The translations under genes and the position numbers were made by a program. The notes under the pieces were generated by a model, which saw nothing but the letters and a program-made list of their open reading frames with translations, had not been told where the DNA came from and ran no database searches. Below are positions 44,616 to 53,865 of a stretch of DNA of 64,000 bases, one piece after another. Each line of letters begins with the position of its first letter. Positions within the stretch are counted from its first letter, which is position 1. The DNA comes from Pseudofrankia sp. DC12. Lineage in GTDB: Bacteria > Actinomycetota > Actinomycetes > Frankiales > Frankiaceae. The stretch spans positions 6,200,430 to 6,264,429 of the forward strand of contig NZ_KQ031391.1 of the NCBI RefSeq assembly GCF_000966285.1, read 5' to 3'.

Positions 44616-45412
44616 TTCTACGTGCCAGGCGGCGTCCGCGGCCAACCCGCGAACGCGCGCGAACGCGCGCGAACGCGCATTCCTGCGCCCGGCAAGAAGA
44701 ACCGCGCCGGCAGGTCGCGAAATCGCCCCCCTCGGCCGGGCAGTGAATTTCTGCGATAGCCGCCGGCGACCGCACCGCGCGCCGTGAGCACCGGTCGGGC
44801 CTGGGCTCCGCCCGCGATTCCGCCTTCAAGACTGGCCGCGGCGACGGTTTCGTCGATATTGGCCCCCCGGCGTTTCTGCCGGTTGGCATCCGCGCGCCCC
44901 CACAGTGGGCCATCGCCGGCTCGGCGGGGCCCTGCGTCACGCGACGCCGCCGACAGGGTCGCGCCGCGCGGCCGCGGCGGGGCACGGACGCTTCGGACTG
45001 GTCCGTGGCCCCGGCGATCGGGCCGCGTGGGTGACGTTGGAGTGCTGACCGCTGCCCCGCAGGCTCGGCTCGGCACGGCCGCGCGGAGTCGGACCGCGGG
45101 CGCGCGCCGACGGGGCAAGCCTCGCCGCGGTGCCAGGCGGCGGCCGTCAGGTTTGTGGTGGCGGGAAGCGTCGGGCCGACGGTGGCGACGCCCGAGCGGC
45201 CGGCTGGCGGCCTCAGCGTGGCCGTACACGCGTCGCGGGAGCGTCCCACTCTTCGTCTCCTCTGGGGAATAACGTACCGCATCCAGCCAGATTCACACCG
45301 TGGTGGTCTGGCCTTGCGGAGCCGGCCGGATATCGATTGTCGAAAGGAAGCGAAATAAGGTGGCTCGGAGGCCTATGGTGAGCCTGTCCGGCCCGGCCGA
45401 ATCGGAGGGAGA
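44616..45412. other. Intergenic, about 800 bases without a recognisable gene
   Basis: No supported coding sequence or RNA gene. It contains the 10-bp tandem repeat at 44649-44678. Open frames are Arg/Pro/Ala-rich and look like chance frames of GC-rich DNA. The end of it must hold the promoter of the dehydrogenase operon; AT-richer sequence appears near 45265-45360. Confidence 0.45.
44649..44678. repeat. 10-bp tandem repeat, three copies
   Basis: GCGAACGCGC is repeated three times head to tail in non-coding DNA, shortly after the double terminator. Confidence 0.9.
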
Positions 45413-46735
45413 ATGCGCCGCGTGGGCGCTGGAGATCTGTCTGAGGACGAGTGCGGGGTACGGCTGCTGGGGCCTGACGGGGTGATGCGGGAACATCCCC
45501 GTTTCAGGTCGTTGCTCAGCGTCGAGGACCTCCGGAGCTGCTACGGCGCGATGCTGCGCGCCCGCCACCTCGACGACGAGGCGACCGCCCTGCAGCGACA
45601 GGGCGAGCTGGCGCTGTGGATCCCGTTGCGTGGCCAGGAGGCGGCCCAGGTCGGCTCGGTGCGTGCCGCCCTGACCAGCGATTTCATCTTCCCCAGCTAC
45701 CGCGAGCACGCCGTGGCCTGGGAGCGCGGACTGCCCGCGGTGGAGGTGTTCCGGCTGCTGCGGGGCATCACGCATGGCGGCTGGAACCCGGCTGACCACA
45801 ACCTGGCGAACTACGCCCTGGTGCTCGCCACCCAGACGCTGCATGCCGTTGGTTATGCCCTCGGTGTTCAGCTTGATGCGCAGCGTGCCCAACCGGGTGC
45901 CGCGCCAGCCGGCCCGGCGGCCGAAGGAAATTCGATTGTCGGACGTCCGAGAATCTTGGGGGACGGCTCCGTGAATGGTGGCCGAGAAGAACTTCTAGGA
46001 CATCCGACAATCGACGGCGAAAGAGAGGTCGTAGGGAGTCCTGGTGAAATGGTCGGACGTCCTACGAAAACCCGTGAACAGCCGACCGTCGGACGTCCTA
46101 CGAACACGGACGATGGCCCCGGCTCGGCGGTGCTCGTGTATCTAGGGGACGGCGCGATGAGCCAGGGCGACGCCAACGAGGCATTCGTCTGGGCGGCCAG
46201 CTTCGCCGCGCCCGTGGTCTTCTTCTGCACCAACAACCAGTGGGCGATCTCGACGCCGGCGTCCCGGCAGTCGCGGGTGCCGCTCGCCGACCGGGCGAGT
46301 GGCTTCGGCTTCCCCGGCGTGCGGGTGGACGGCAACGACGTGGTCGCCGTGCACAGCGTCACCTCGTGGGCGCTGGACCGGGCCCGCCGCGGCGAGGGCC
46401 CGGCCCTCATTGAGGCCTACACCTACCGGATGGGCCCGCACACCACGTCCGACGATCCGGCCCGCTACCGCCCGGCCGAGCAGGAGGCCGTGTGGCGGGC
46501 GCTCGACCCGATCGACCGGGTCGCCCGCCGGCTCGCGCCCGATCACGACGAGGCCTGGTTCGCCGCCCGGCGGGCCGAGGCCGAGCAGGCGGCGGCCCGG
46601 CTGCGGGAGGCGGTCCTCGCGCTGCCGGAGCCACGGCCGGACGCGTTCTTCGACGACGTCCTCGTCACCGAGACCGATGAGGCCCGCGCCGAGCGGGCCA
46701 GCTTCCGGGCCTACCAGGAGTCCTTTCAGGCATGA
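45413..46735 (+). CDS. 2-oxoacid dehydrogenase E1 alpha subunit with repeat-derived insertion
   Basis: The thiamine diphosphate subunit of a pyruvate or branched-chain 2-oxoacid dehydrogenase. It has ALWIPLRGQEAAQVGSVRAA, FPSYREHAVAWERGLPAVEV, then the ThDP motif YLGDGAMSQGDANEAFVWAA with CTNNQWAIS, and TYRMGPHTTSDDPARYR. Directly before the ThDP motif, at residues about 156-238, lies an 80-residue insertion absent from usual E1 alpha proteins (about 365 aa; here 440). It contains repeats such as IVGRPR, MVGRPTKT, TVGRPTNT and is encoded by repeated DNA at 45933-46109. The frame is preserved. Overlaps E1 beta by ATGA. Confidence 0.94.
   Translation: MRRVGAGDLSEDECGVRLLGPDGVMREHPRFRSLLSVEDLRSCYGAMLRARHLDDEATALQRQGELALWIPLRGQEAAQVGSVRAALTSDFIFPSYREHAVAWERGLPAVEVFRLLRGITHGGWNPADHNLANYALVLATQTLHAVGYALGVQLDAQRAQPGAAPAGPAAEGNSIVGRPRILGDGSVNGGREELLGHPTIDGEREVVGSPGEMVGRPTKTREQPTVGRPTNTDDGPGSAVLVYLGDGAMSQGDANEAFVWAASFAAPVVFFCTNNQWAISTPASRQSRVPLADRASGFGFPGVRVDGNDVVAVHSVTSWALDRARRGEGPALIEAYTYRMGPHTTSDDPARYRPAEQEAVWRALDPIDRVARRLAPDHDEAWFAARRAEAEQAAARLREAVLALPEPRPDAFFDDVLVTETDEARAERASFRAYQESFQA
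45933..46109. repeat. Repeat/palindrome cluster inserted in the E1 alpha gene
   Basis: Three direct and two inverted copies of a unit centred on GTCGGACGTCC(TACGAA). 45933-45953 pairs with 45993-46013 as a 21-bp inverted repeat with two mismatches. 46051-46064 and 46087-46100 are direct copies, and 46027-46041 is a degenerate inverted copy. The segment is AT-richer than the gene around it and remains in frame. Confidence 0.85.
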
Positions 46736-47871
46736 GCACGCGGACGTTGCCCTCTTCTGACCTCCCGGCCGCCGGTCCGACGGCGCCCGCGCCGCGCCGG
46801 CCCGTCGTGCCGTCCCCGGGCGGCCACACCGATTCCGTGACCCGGACCTGGGCCCCGGACAGACGCCAGGCGGCGCCGGCCGAGGCCGAGGCGCCGCGCA
46901 CCCTGCCGCTGGCCAGGGCGCTCGGCGCGGCCCTGCGGGACGCGATGGCGGCCGACGACCGCGTCGTCCTGCTCGGCGAGGACGTCGGCCGGCTCGGTGG
47001 CGTGTTCCGGATCACCGACGGCCTCCAGGACGCCTTCGGCGAGCACCGGGTGGTCGACACCCCGCTCGGCGAGGCCGGCATCGTCGGCGCGGCGATCGGC
47101 CTGGCGATGCGCGGCTACCGGCCGGTCTGCGAGATCCAGTTCGACGGTTTCGTCTACCCGGCCTTCGACCAGATCGTCACCCAGCTCGCCCGCCTGCACC
47201 AGCGCTCCGGCGGCCACGTGCGGATGCCGGTGACCATCCGCATCCCCTACGGCGGCGGGATCGGCGCCGTCGAGCACCACAGCGAGTCCCCGGAGGCGTA
47301 CTTCGCGCACACCCCCGGGCTTCGGCTACTGACGCCCTCGACGGCCGCCGACGGCTACCAGCTGCTGCGCGAAGCGGTCGCCTGCGACGACCCGGTCATC
47401 TTCTTCGAGCCGAAGCGGCGCTACTGGGAACGCGGCCCGGTGGCCCCGGCCGAGGACCCGCCGCTGGCGATGGACCGGGCCCGGGTCGCGCGCGCCGGCA
47501 CCGACGTCACGGTGATCGCCTACGGGCCGACGGTACGCACCTGCCTGGACGCGGCGACCGCCGCCGCGACGGACGGCCGCGCCGTCGAGGTCCTCGACCT
47601 GCGCTCGCTGGCGCCCGTCGACTGGCCGGCGCTGACCGCCTCGGTGCGCCGGACCGGCCGCGCCGTCGTCGTCCAGGAGGCACCGCTGACCGGCGGGCTC
47701 GGCGCGGAGATCGCCGCCCGGCTCACCGAGGAGTGCTTCTACCACCTGGAGGCGCCGGTCGGCCGGGTCGGCGGCTACCACACCCCGTACCCGCCGGCCC
47801 GCCTGGAGAAGGACTACCTGCCCGACCTGGACCGGATCCTCGACGCCGTCGACCGGACCTTCTCCTACTGA
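46732..47871 (+). CDS. 2-oxoacid dehydrogenase E1 beta subunit
   Basis: Forms the alpha2beta2 E1 with the upstream product. After a disordered 55-residue leader it has LGAALRDAMAADDRVVLLGE, DVGRLGGVFRITDGL, DTPLGEAGIVGAAIGLAMRG, EIQFDGFVYPAFDQIVTQLA, VTIRIPYGGGIGAVEHHSES and VEVLDLRSLAPVDW. The catalytic His pair region EHHSESPEAYFAHTPG is intact. 379 residues including the leader, which is longer than in relatives. ATG overlaps the E1 alpha stop (ATGA), so the two subunits are translationally coupled. Confidence 0.96.
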   Translation: MSTRTLPSSDLPAAGPTAPAPRRPVVPSPGGHTDSVTRTWAPDRRQAAPAEAEAPRTLPLARALGAALRDAMAADDRVVLLGEDVGRLGGVFRITDGLQDAFGEHRVVDTPLGEAGIVGAAIGLAMRGYRPVCEIQFDGFVYPAFDQIVTQLARLHQRSGGHVRMPVTIRIPYGGGIGAVEHHSESPEAYFAHTPGLRLLTPSTAADGYQLLREAVACDDPVIFFEPKRRYWERGPVAPAEDPPLAMDRARVARAGTDVTVIAYGPTVRTCLDAATAAATDGRAVEVLDLRSLAPVDWPALTASVRRTGRAVVVQEAPLTGGLGAEIAARLTEECFYHLEAPVGRVGGYHTPYPPARLEKDYLPDLDRILDAVDRTFSY

Positions 47872-47906
47872 CCGCGCCACCCACGGCGCCACCCGAAAGG
47901 GGCCTG

Positions 47907-48029
47907 ATGCACCACCAGCTCCAGCGCCCGCCGGCCCGCCGGCCCGGCGCGTCGTCCTCGGCGGCGGGTGCCCGCCGCCGTGCCGAGGGCGGGCCCGGAC
48001 CGCTGGCCCCCGCCGGGACGATGCCGTGA
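47907..48029 (+). CDS. Possible 40-residue ORF between E1 beta and E2
   Basis: ATG 47907 with GAAAGGGG well placed upstream opens 40 codons (MHHQLQRPPARRPGASSSAA...) whose stop overlaps the E2 GTG start (GTGA). The peptide is Arg/Pro/Ala-rich without recognised motif. It may be a translational coupling leader for E2, since the E2 GTG has no obvious ribosome site of its own. Confidence 0.35.
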   Translation: MHHQLQRPPARRPGASSSAAGARRRAEGGPGPLAPAGTMP

Positions 48030-49423
48030 CGCGGCGGGACTTCCTGCTGCCCGACCTGGGCGAGGGCCTCGCCGAGGCCGAGATCGTCCAGTGGCTGGTC
48101 GGCCCCGGCGACCCGGTCGCGCTCAACCAGCCACTCGTGGAGGTCGAGACCGCGAAGGCGGCCGTCGAGATCCCGTCGCCCTTCGCCGGAGTGGTGCACG
48201 CCCTGCACTGCGCCGAGGGGGAGCTCGTCCCGGTCGGGGCGGCGCTGCTGACCGTCGCGGCCGAGGCCGCTGGTTCTGTCGCCGCCGGGACCTTCGTGCC
48301 CGCCGCCGGGACCGGCGAGGCGCCGCCGGCTCTCGTCGTCGGTCGGGCGCCGGTCGAGCCGGCGGCCGGCGAGGTGCCCCGGCGCCGGCCGCGCCGGCCC
48401 GCACCCGCGAAGCTCCTGGCCGCGGCGCCGGGACCTGGTGCGGCGGCCCCGGCGCCGGTCGCCTCCCAGCGGCCCACGGCGCCGCCGGCTCCGTCGCCGA
48501 ACGGCCGGCCGGTGGCCAAGGTGCTCGCCGCCCCACCGGTGCGCAGGCTTGCCCGTGACCTCGGTGTCGACCTGGGGGCTGTCCGCCCGACAGGCCCGAA
48601 CGGCACGATCGCCCGGGCCGACGTCACCGCGGCCGCCGCGCCCGCCCCGACGCCGGCCGCCGGCCTGGCGCGGGCGGCGGTGCCTGCGGTCCAGGCTGGG
48701 GAGCGCATCCCGGTGCGTGGCGTCGCGCGGCAGATGGCCTCCGCGATGGAGCGCAGCGCGTTCGAGGTGCCGCAGGCCACCGTCCATCGGACCGTCGACG
48801 TCACCGGCCTGCTGGAGCTGCTCGCCCGGTGGCGGGCCGACCTGGAGGCTGGTGGGGGCACGAGCGGCGAGCGGCCGGTCAGGATCACGTCGCTGGCGTT
48901 CATCTGCCGCGCCGTCGTCGCCGCGGTGGCTCGCCACCCGCTGGCGAACGCCCGCTGGCTGACGGCCGCCGACGGTTCCAGCGAGATCGAGGTGTTCCCC
49001 GCGGTCAACCTCGGCGTGGCGGTGGCCAGCGAGCGCGGCCTCGTCGTCCCGGTGATCCCGGACGCCGACCGGCTGGGCCTGCCCGCCCTGGCTCGCGAGC
49101 TGGCCGGCCTGGTCGAGGCCGCGCGCGCCGGGCGCACCCCGCCGGCGCGGATGCGCGGCTCGACGATCACCGTGTCGAACGTCGGCGTCTTCGGGGTCGA
49201 CTCGGCCGCCGGGCTGGTCCGGGAGGGTGAGGCCGCGCTGGTCGTGCTCGGCGCGATCCGTGACGCGGCCGCCGTCTGGCAGGGAGAGGTCCAGGCCCGC
49301 AGGGTGATGACCGTCTCCGTCTCGTTCGACCACCGGATCCTGCACGGCGAGGCGGCGTCGCGGTTTCTCGGCGAGGTCGCCGCCGTGCTCGCCGACCCGG
49401 TCAGCCTGCTGCTGCACGGCTGA
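48026..49423 (+). CDS. 2-oxoacid dehydrogenase E2 (dihydrolipoyl acyltransferase), altered active-site motif
   Basis: The core acyltransferase of the complex. Lipoyl domain at residues 5-80 with the lipoyl Lys44 in VEVETAKAAVEI; Pro/Ala linker; E1/E3-binding domain APPVRRLARDLGVDLGAVRP; catalytic domain from about 235 with RITSLAFICRAVVAAVARHP and GSTITVSNVGVFGVDSAAG. The active-site block reads SFDHRILHGEAASRF: the usual H-R-x-x-D-G Asp is His440 here. The rest of the domain is normal. GTG start at 48026. There is no E3 gene next to it, so the lipoamide dehydrogenase must come from elsewhere. Confidence 0.95.
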   Translation: MTRRDFLLPDLGEGLAEAEIVQWLVGPGDPVALNQPLVEVETAKAAVEIPSPFAGVVHALHCAEGELVPVGAALLTVAAEAAGSVAAGTFVPAAGTGEAPPALVVGRAPVEPAAGEVPRRRPRRPAPAKLLAAAPGPGAAAPAPVASQRPTAPPAPSPNGRPVAKVLAAPPVRRLARDLGVDLGAVRPTGPNGTIARADVTAAAAPAPTPAAGLARAAVPAVQAGERIPVRGVARQMASAMERSAFEVPQATVHRTVDVTGLLELLARWRADLEAGGGTSGERPVRITSLAFICRAVVAAVARHPLANARWLTAADGSSEIEVFPAVNLGVAVASERGLVVPVIPDADRLGLPALARELAGLVEAARAGRTPPARMRGSTITVSNVGVFGVDSAAGLVREGEAALVVLGAIRDAAAVWQGEVQARRVMTVSVSFDHRILHGEAASRFLGEVAAVLADPVSLLLHG

Positions 49424-50004
49424 GTGCTGCCCAGCTCGCCGTGGGGGAGCCGCCGTCGACTCGGCCCGCCTGCCCGAAGTGGGGATGGATCGCACGTCAG
49501 GGCCACCGGCGGACAACGTCCCGGCGCGTCACGGCGTCGGACCTGGCGGCGGCGCGGGCGCAGACCGGGCGCTTGCTGGGCTGAGACGTCGGTCCGGTGC
49601 CGGGTGGGGAGTCCGGGAGGCGGCCGCGGTGCGCGCGGTGGTGGGGCCAGTCATGCCCAGGTGGGCTGGTAGTGGGCTGCCATGGTGAACCCGATGGATC
49701 TGCCCGGATTGGCCCCCCCTAGGATTTCCCCGGGCGGCTCCTCCCGGGTCGTCCCGGCGGCGAGCTATGCCCTTGCCGCGCCAACCGGGCCGGAACCCGG
49801 CCGGCTCACCTCGCCGGACCGGGCGGGGCCACCCGGCCAGGACCTTGGCCGGACCGGCTGGCCCGGAACGGGCTGGGTCGTCGGGCCCGGTGCGCGGCGG
49901 CGCCCACGGTGCGCCGTCTCGATCCGTGCCTCCCGGCGCCCCGGGTGGCCAGGCCTGGCGCGCCGCGCGCGGACACGACATCCGAACAGACGGAGGACCA
50001 CCCA
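49424..50004. other. Intergenic, no gene seen
   Basis: About 580 bases of GC-rich DNA between the E2 gene and the next gene. No conserved coding frame, RNA or clear terminator was recognised; GGAGG near 49992 belongs to the following gene. Confidence 0.45.
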
Positions 50005-50937
50005 GTGAGCGTGTTGCCGGACATCCTGCTCACCGTAGCGATCTCGCTGTCGGCGGGTGCTCTCGGCGCGCTGGCCATCCGGCTGTGGGAGCGCCCCGCC
50101 GGCGGCCCCATGGCGCGACCGCGGCAGTCGACCCTGTTCGGCCTGGCCGCCGACGACGAGATCCTCATCGCCGTGGCCTCACTCGCCCCGTCCGGGACGA
50201 TCGCCCGCGACGACGTGCTCGCGGTCGCCGAGCTCGCCTCGATCATCTACGGCTCGGACGCCCGGCCACGGGTGACGCCCGGTGGCGCGGTGCAGGACAG
50301 CATCGGGCGGCGCACCGAGTTCTGCCTGGGCGACCCGCGGTGCAACCCCCGGATGGCCGCGCACCTGTCCAGGTACCTGCCCGGCGTGACCTTCTCCCCA
50401 CCGTCGCCGCCCGCGCCGCCGTCGGCCGCCCTCAACACGAACGCGCTCGCCTCCGTGGGCGCCGCGGCCGTCGCGTCCTCCTCGTCCGCCGCCGCTGCCG
50501 ACAGCGACGGGACGGGCGCCGCGGACGGCGCACAGTCGATCATCCCGCCCCGGCCGCCCCGGGAGAGCCGGGTGATCGCGGTCAGCCTGCCCGGCGGGCG
50601 GGAGGGCCGGCGGCTGCGCGGCGAGAAGGGCGACGGCGCCGACAAGGGGAACCGGGAGTTCGCCGGCCGCCCCGGCGAGCACGAGTTCGCGCTGCTGGCC
50701 CGGGTCGCCGCCGGACCCAACCGCCGGCCGCTGTTCATCCTCGCCGGCCAGACCGCGACCGCGAACCTCGCGGCGGCCTACTACCTGCGCAGCCGGGCCG
50801 AGGAGCTCGACCTGGAGTTCTCGAACAAGCCGTCGTTCTGCCTGATCCTGCGGGTCGAGGCCGCGACGGTCTACGGCCACGAGCTCGTCGAGCGTGAGGC
50901 CGACATCTCGGCCGCCGTCGTCCCGCCCTCCCACTAG
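50005..50937 (+). CDS. Hypothetical membrane-anchored protein
   Basis: 310 residues from GTG 50005 (GGAGG about ten bases upstream). A single N-terminal helix, ILLTVAISLSAGALGALAIR, anchors a cytoplasmic part. The first soluble segment includes DARPRVTPGGAVQDSIGRRT and CLGDPRCNPRMAAHLSRYLP. A Ser/Ala/Pro-rich linker follows, then a Rossmann-like alpha/beta segment, EFALLARVAAGPNRRPLFIL and AGQTATANLAAAYYLRSR, ending FCLILRVEAATVYG. The last part resembles segments I have seen in uncharacterised actinobacterial sensor-like proteins. It lies just before rnpB. Confidence 0.82.
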   Translation: MSVLPDILLTVAISLSAGALGALAIRLWERPAGGPMARPRQSTLFGLAADDEILIAVASLAPSGTIARDDVLAVAELASIIYGSDARPRVTPGGAVQDSIGRRTEFCLGDPRCNPRMAAHLSRYLPGVTFSPPSPPAPPSAALNTNALASVGAAAVASSSSAAAADSDGTGAADGAQSIIPPRPPRESRVIAVSLPGGREGRRLRGEKGDGADKGNREFAGRPGEHEFALLARVAAGPNRRPLFILAGQTATANLAAAYYLRSRAEELDLEFSNKPSFCLILRVEAATVYGHELVEREADISAAVVPPSH

Positions 50938-51070
50938 GCGCCGGTTCCCCGCTGATCCGCGCTGAGGCGGGAGCACCGCGACCGACCTCACCCGGGCCCG
51001 CTACCCCAGGCGCGGACGCTACGCCCTGACCAGGGCCTGGTCCTGGTGCGGGCGGTACGGGCGACGGTCG

Positions 51071-51076
51071 TATGAT
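51071..51076 (+). promoter_or_regulatory. Probable -10 hexamer of rnpB
   Basis: TATGAT lies eight bases before the predicted 5' end of RNase P RNA. No strong -35 hexamer is apparent at the expected distance. Confidence 0.55.
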
Positions 51077-51083
51077 CGGAGTG

Positions 51084-51504
<421 letters not shown>

Positions 51505-51558
51505 CCCCAAACGCCTGTGGCACAGGCACGTCTCCTCCGTGATCAAGCTCGTGGCCTG

Positions 51559-51738
51559 TTTTGGGCCTGTTCTGGGTTCGATCATGGTTCCGAGGATGCG
51601 GTCGACGGCGGTTCGGGTGCCTTCGTCGTTGTCCGGCCAGAGGTGACCGTACGTGTCCAGGGTCTCGACGGCGCTCTTGTGGCCGAGGCGGGCCTGGACG
51701 ACCTTGACGCTCTCGCCGGCGTAACCGGTAGGCGGCAA
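51559..51738 (-). pseudogene. C-terminal half of a split tyrosine integrase
   Basis: The minus strand reads YAGESVKVVQARLGHKSAVE, TLDTYGHLWPDNDEGTRTAV, then DRILG. This is the end of a phage-type tyrosine recombinase: the catalytic His in RLGHKS and the nucleophilic Tyr in LDTYGHLW. There is no start or N-terminal domain; the missing part is at 55562-56698 on the same strand, beyond an inserted module. The frame has no natural stop and runs on antisense to rnpB, so the last codons are uncertain. Confidence 0.8.
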
Positions 51739-51792
51739 TCTTCCGAACGTGCGGAGTAGCTCGGCTGGGGCAACCGGGCGGGACGCTATTCG

Positions 51793-53865
51793 TCAGGGTT
51801 GGTGATTGCGGTCCTGGACGAGCGCGGCGGCGTAGCGGTTCCAGGTCCCGCCGGTGTCGCTCGTCCAGCGGGCTGCGGTGACTGGGTGCAGCGAGATGAG
51901 ATCCGCGAGGACGGCGGCGGGCAGTTCGCTGGCGAGGTGAGTCAGGGCCGCGCGGCGGCCGGCTGTGGCGTGGACGCCGAGTTTGCGCAGGCGGGCGCCG
52001 AGATGGCTGGGGGTCATCGGCTGGCCGGCGAGCAGGCCGGGGAACAGCCAGCCGGTCGTGGCTGCTCCGAGGCCGGTGTAGGGGCGGCCTTCGGCGCGTA
52101 GCCGGAGCACGTGGTCGTCGAGGGGGTCGGGTAGTGCGACGCGGTCGGTGCCGAACTGGACGTGCACTGTGTCGCCGGACTGGGTGATCTGCGCCGTGGT
52201 CAGCGCGGTGATGCGGGAGAGTTGCTGGCCGTAGAGCAGCAGCAGGGCCCCGGCGACGCGGTCGGTGAGCTCGAGGGTGTCGTCGTGCAGGAGCCGGGCG
52301 AGAAGCGCGATGCGTTCGTTCTCGCTGGTCGCCGGGCCGGTCCGTCGCCGGCTGGTCGGGACGGTCAGTGCCGGGGTGTGATCACGGTCGGTAGCCCAGT
52401 TGAGGAAGTCACGGATGTTAGCGGCGGCGGGACCGGTGGTGGTCAGCCAGAGATCGAGGGTGGACTGGTCGAGATCGGCCAGCGCGGTGCCGCGGTCGTG
52501 TAGCCAGCCCAGGAAGCGAATCGCGACGTGCACCCGGGTCTCGGCGTAGCGGGTCCAGGTGCGTGGGCTGCGGCGATGCTCAGCGCGGCGGCGTAGCCGG
52601 CGCAGAACCCGCCAGGTGGCGTAGGCGGTCAGGATCCGGCGGTGTTCCGGTGGGTCGACGGCGGCGAGTCGGGCGGTGAGTCGCTGCTCGGCGCGCGCGA
52701 GCGCGTCGTCGCGGGCCGGGAGCAGCTGGTGGGCGACGAGCAGGGCGCGCAGGTAGTCGGCCGCGGCGCGCCGCGGGTGGGCGTCGAGCGCGTCGTGGGT
52801 CGTTGCCAGCCGGCCGGCGGCGAGGTCGGCGAGCAGTCCAGCGGCCGCGCCGGTGCGCAGCCAGTTCAGCGCGCTGTAGGGGTTCGCCGCCGCGCAGATC
52901 GCCTGGTGGACCCCGGTCAGCGCGGCAGGCACCTGATCGGCGCCGGCGGCGAGCAGCGCGGCGGACCGGTGGCGCAGGGCGCAGGGCGCGCAGCGCCCGG
53001 CGGTGAACAGCTTGTCCTCGATGCCGCAGTCGGCGCAGGTGTGGCTGGCGGGCAGGCCGGCGCAGTCGGCGCAGGTGGTGGCGTCGGGGCCGGGTGGGTG
53101 CACGAGCCGGCGGGTGGTCCCGCAGGACGCGCAGAGACCGCGGTGGCGCAGCGCCGCGGTGTAGCAGGGGTCGCAGACCGGCCCCTCGGGCCAGCGCGCC
53201 GCGGGCGGGCGGTCCTGGCCGCACCGCGCGCACGGAGCGGTGCGCCGCGGCGCGCAGGTCTTGCAGATCGGTGTGTCCGTGTCGGCGAACGCGCAGGGAC
53301 GCCGCCGCCCGCAGACAGCGCAGACCGCTTCCGGGAGCCGGTAGCAGTTCACGCAGACGTCGGGCTGACCGTCGTGCGCGCGCCGTCCGATCCGCCGGAG
53401 GGCGCCGCAGACGCCGCAGCGGCGCTGTGACCTGTCCGAGCAGCGCGCGCAGACCGGCTGTCCGTGGGCGTCGCGGCCGCCGACCGGTTTGACGATCCCG
53501 CAGCGGGCGCACGCGGTGGCGAGCTGGCGATGCCGGCAGCGCGGGCAGAGCCCCGCCCCGTTCTCGTCGCGGATCAGCTCAGCCCCGACGCGGCCGCAGA
53601 GGGCGCAGGCGGGTGTGGGCAGCGTCGAGCCGGCCGCGATCAGCGCGGTGACCAGCCGTCCGACCGCCGTCGGCGCGCCGACCGCCAGCGCCGTCGGGTC
53701 CGCGGCGAGCGCCGCGGCCAGCACACGCAGCGCCGCGCCGTTGACGGCCTCGACGATGCCGGTCACGACGTCGACGGGCAGCGACGGGTCAGCCGCCGCG
53801 ACCGCGTCGACGACGAGCCGACGGCGGGCAGCCGTCTCCTCGCCCGGCGACCGCGTCCCGGTCAC
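51793..53865 (-). CDS. Seven-zinc-ribbon protein with degenerate tyrosine-recombinase-like C terminus
   Basis: 690 residues from GTG 53865, which overlaps the XRE stop (GTGA). At about residues 85-280 are seven tandem CxxC...CxxC zinc ribbons, starting CALCGRVGAELIRDENG and ending CADCGIEDKLF...CAPC. The C-terminal half has a core-binding-like domain with TRVHVAIRFLGWLHDRGTAL and a catalytic-like region: LLLLYGQQLSRITALT, AGRRAALTHLASELPAAVLA, DLISLHPVTAARWTSDTGG, WNRYAAAL. It looks like a tyrosine-recombinase fold in which the Arg, His and Tyr positions are only partly kept. I know such proteins as partners of actinobacterial recombinase modules; it may direct target choice. Intact. Confidence 0.85.
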   Translation of the reverse strand: MTGTRSPGEETAARRRLVVDAVAAADPSLPVDVVTGIVEAVNGAALRVLAAALAADPTALAVGAPTAVGRLVTALIAAGSTLPTPACALCGRVGAELIRDENGAGLCPRCRHRQLATACARCGIVKPVGGRDAHGQPVCARCSDRSQRRCGVCGALRRIGRRAHDGQPDVCVNCYRLPEAVCAVCGRRRPCAFADTDTPICKTCAPRRTAPCARCGQDRPPAARWPEGPVCDPCYTAALRHRGLCASCGTTRRLVHPPGPDATTCADCAGLPASHTCADCGIEDKLFTAGRCAPCALRHRSAALLAAGADQVPAALTGVHQAICAAANPYSALNWLRTGAAAGLLADLAAGRLATTHDALDAHPRRAAADYLRALLVAHQLLPARDDALARAEQRLTARLAAVDPPEHRRILTAYATWRVLRRLRRRAEHRRSPRTWTRYAETRVHVAIRFLGWLHDRGTALADLDQSTLDLWLTTTGPAAANIRDFLNWATDRDHTPALTVPTSRRRTGPATSENERIALLARLLHDDTLELTDRVAGALLLLYGQQLSRITALTTAQITQSGDTVHVQFGTDRVALPDPLDDHVLRLRAEGRPYTGLGAATTGWLFPGLLAGQPMTPSHLGARLRKLGVHATAGRRAALTHLASELPAAVLADLISLHPVTAARWTSDTGGTWNRYAAALVQDRNHQP

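Noticed and set aside
44616-45412. Several Arg/Pro-rich frames as small genes
   Set aside because: No ribosome sites, no motifs and equal-quality frames on both strands; expected by chance at this GC content.
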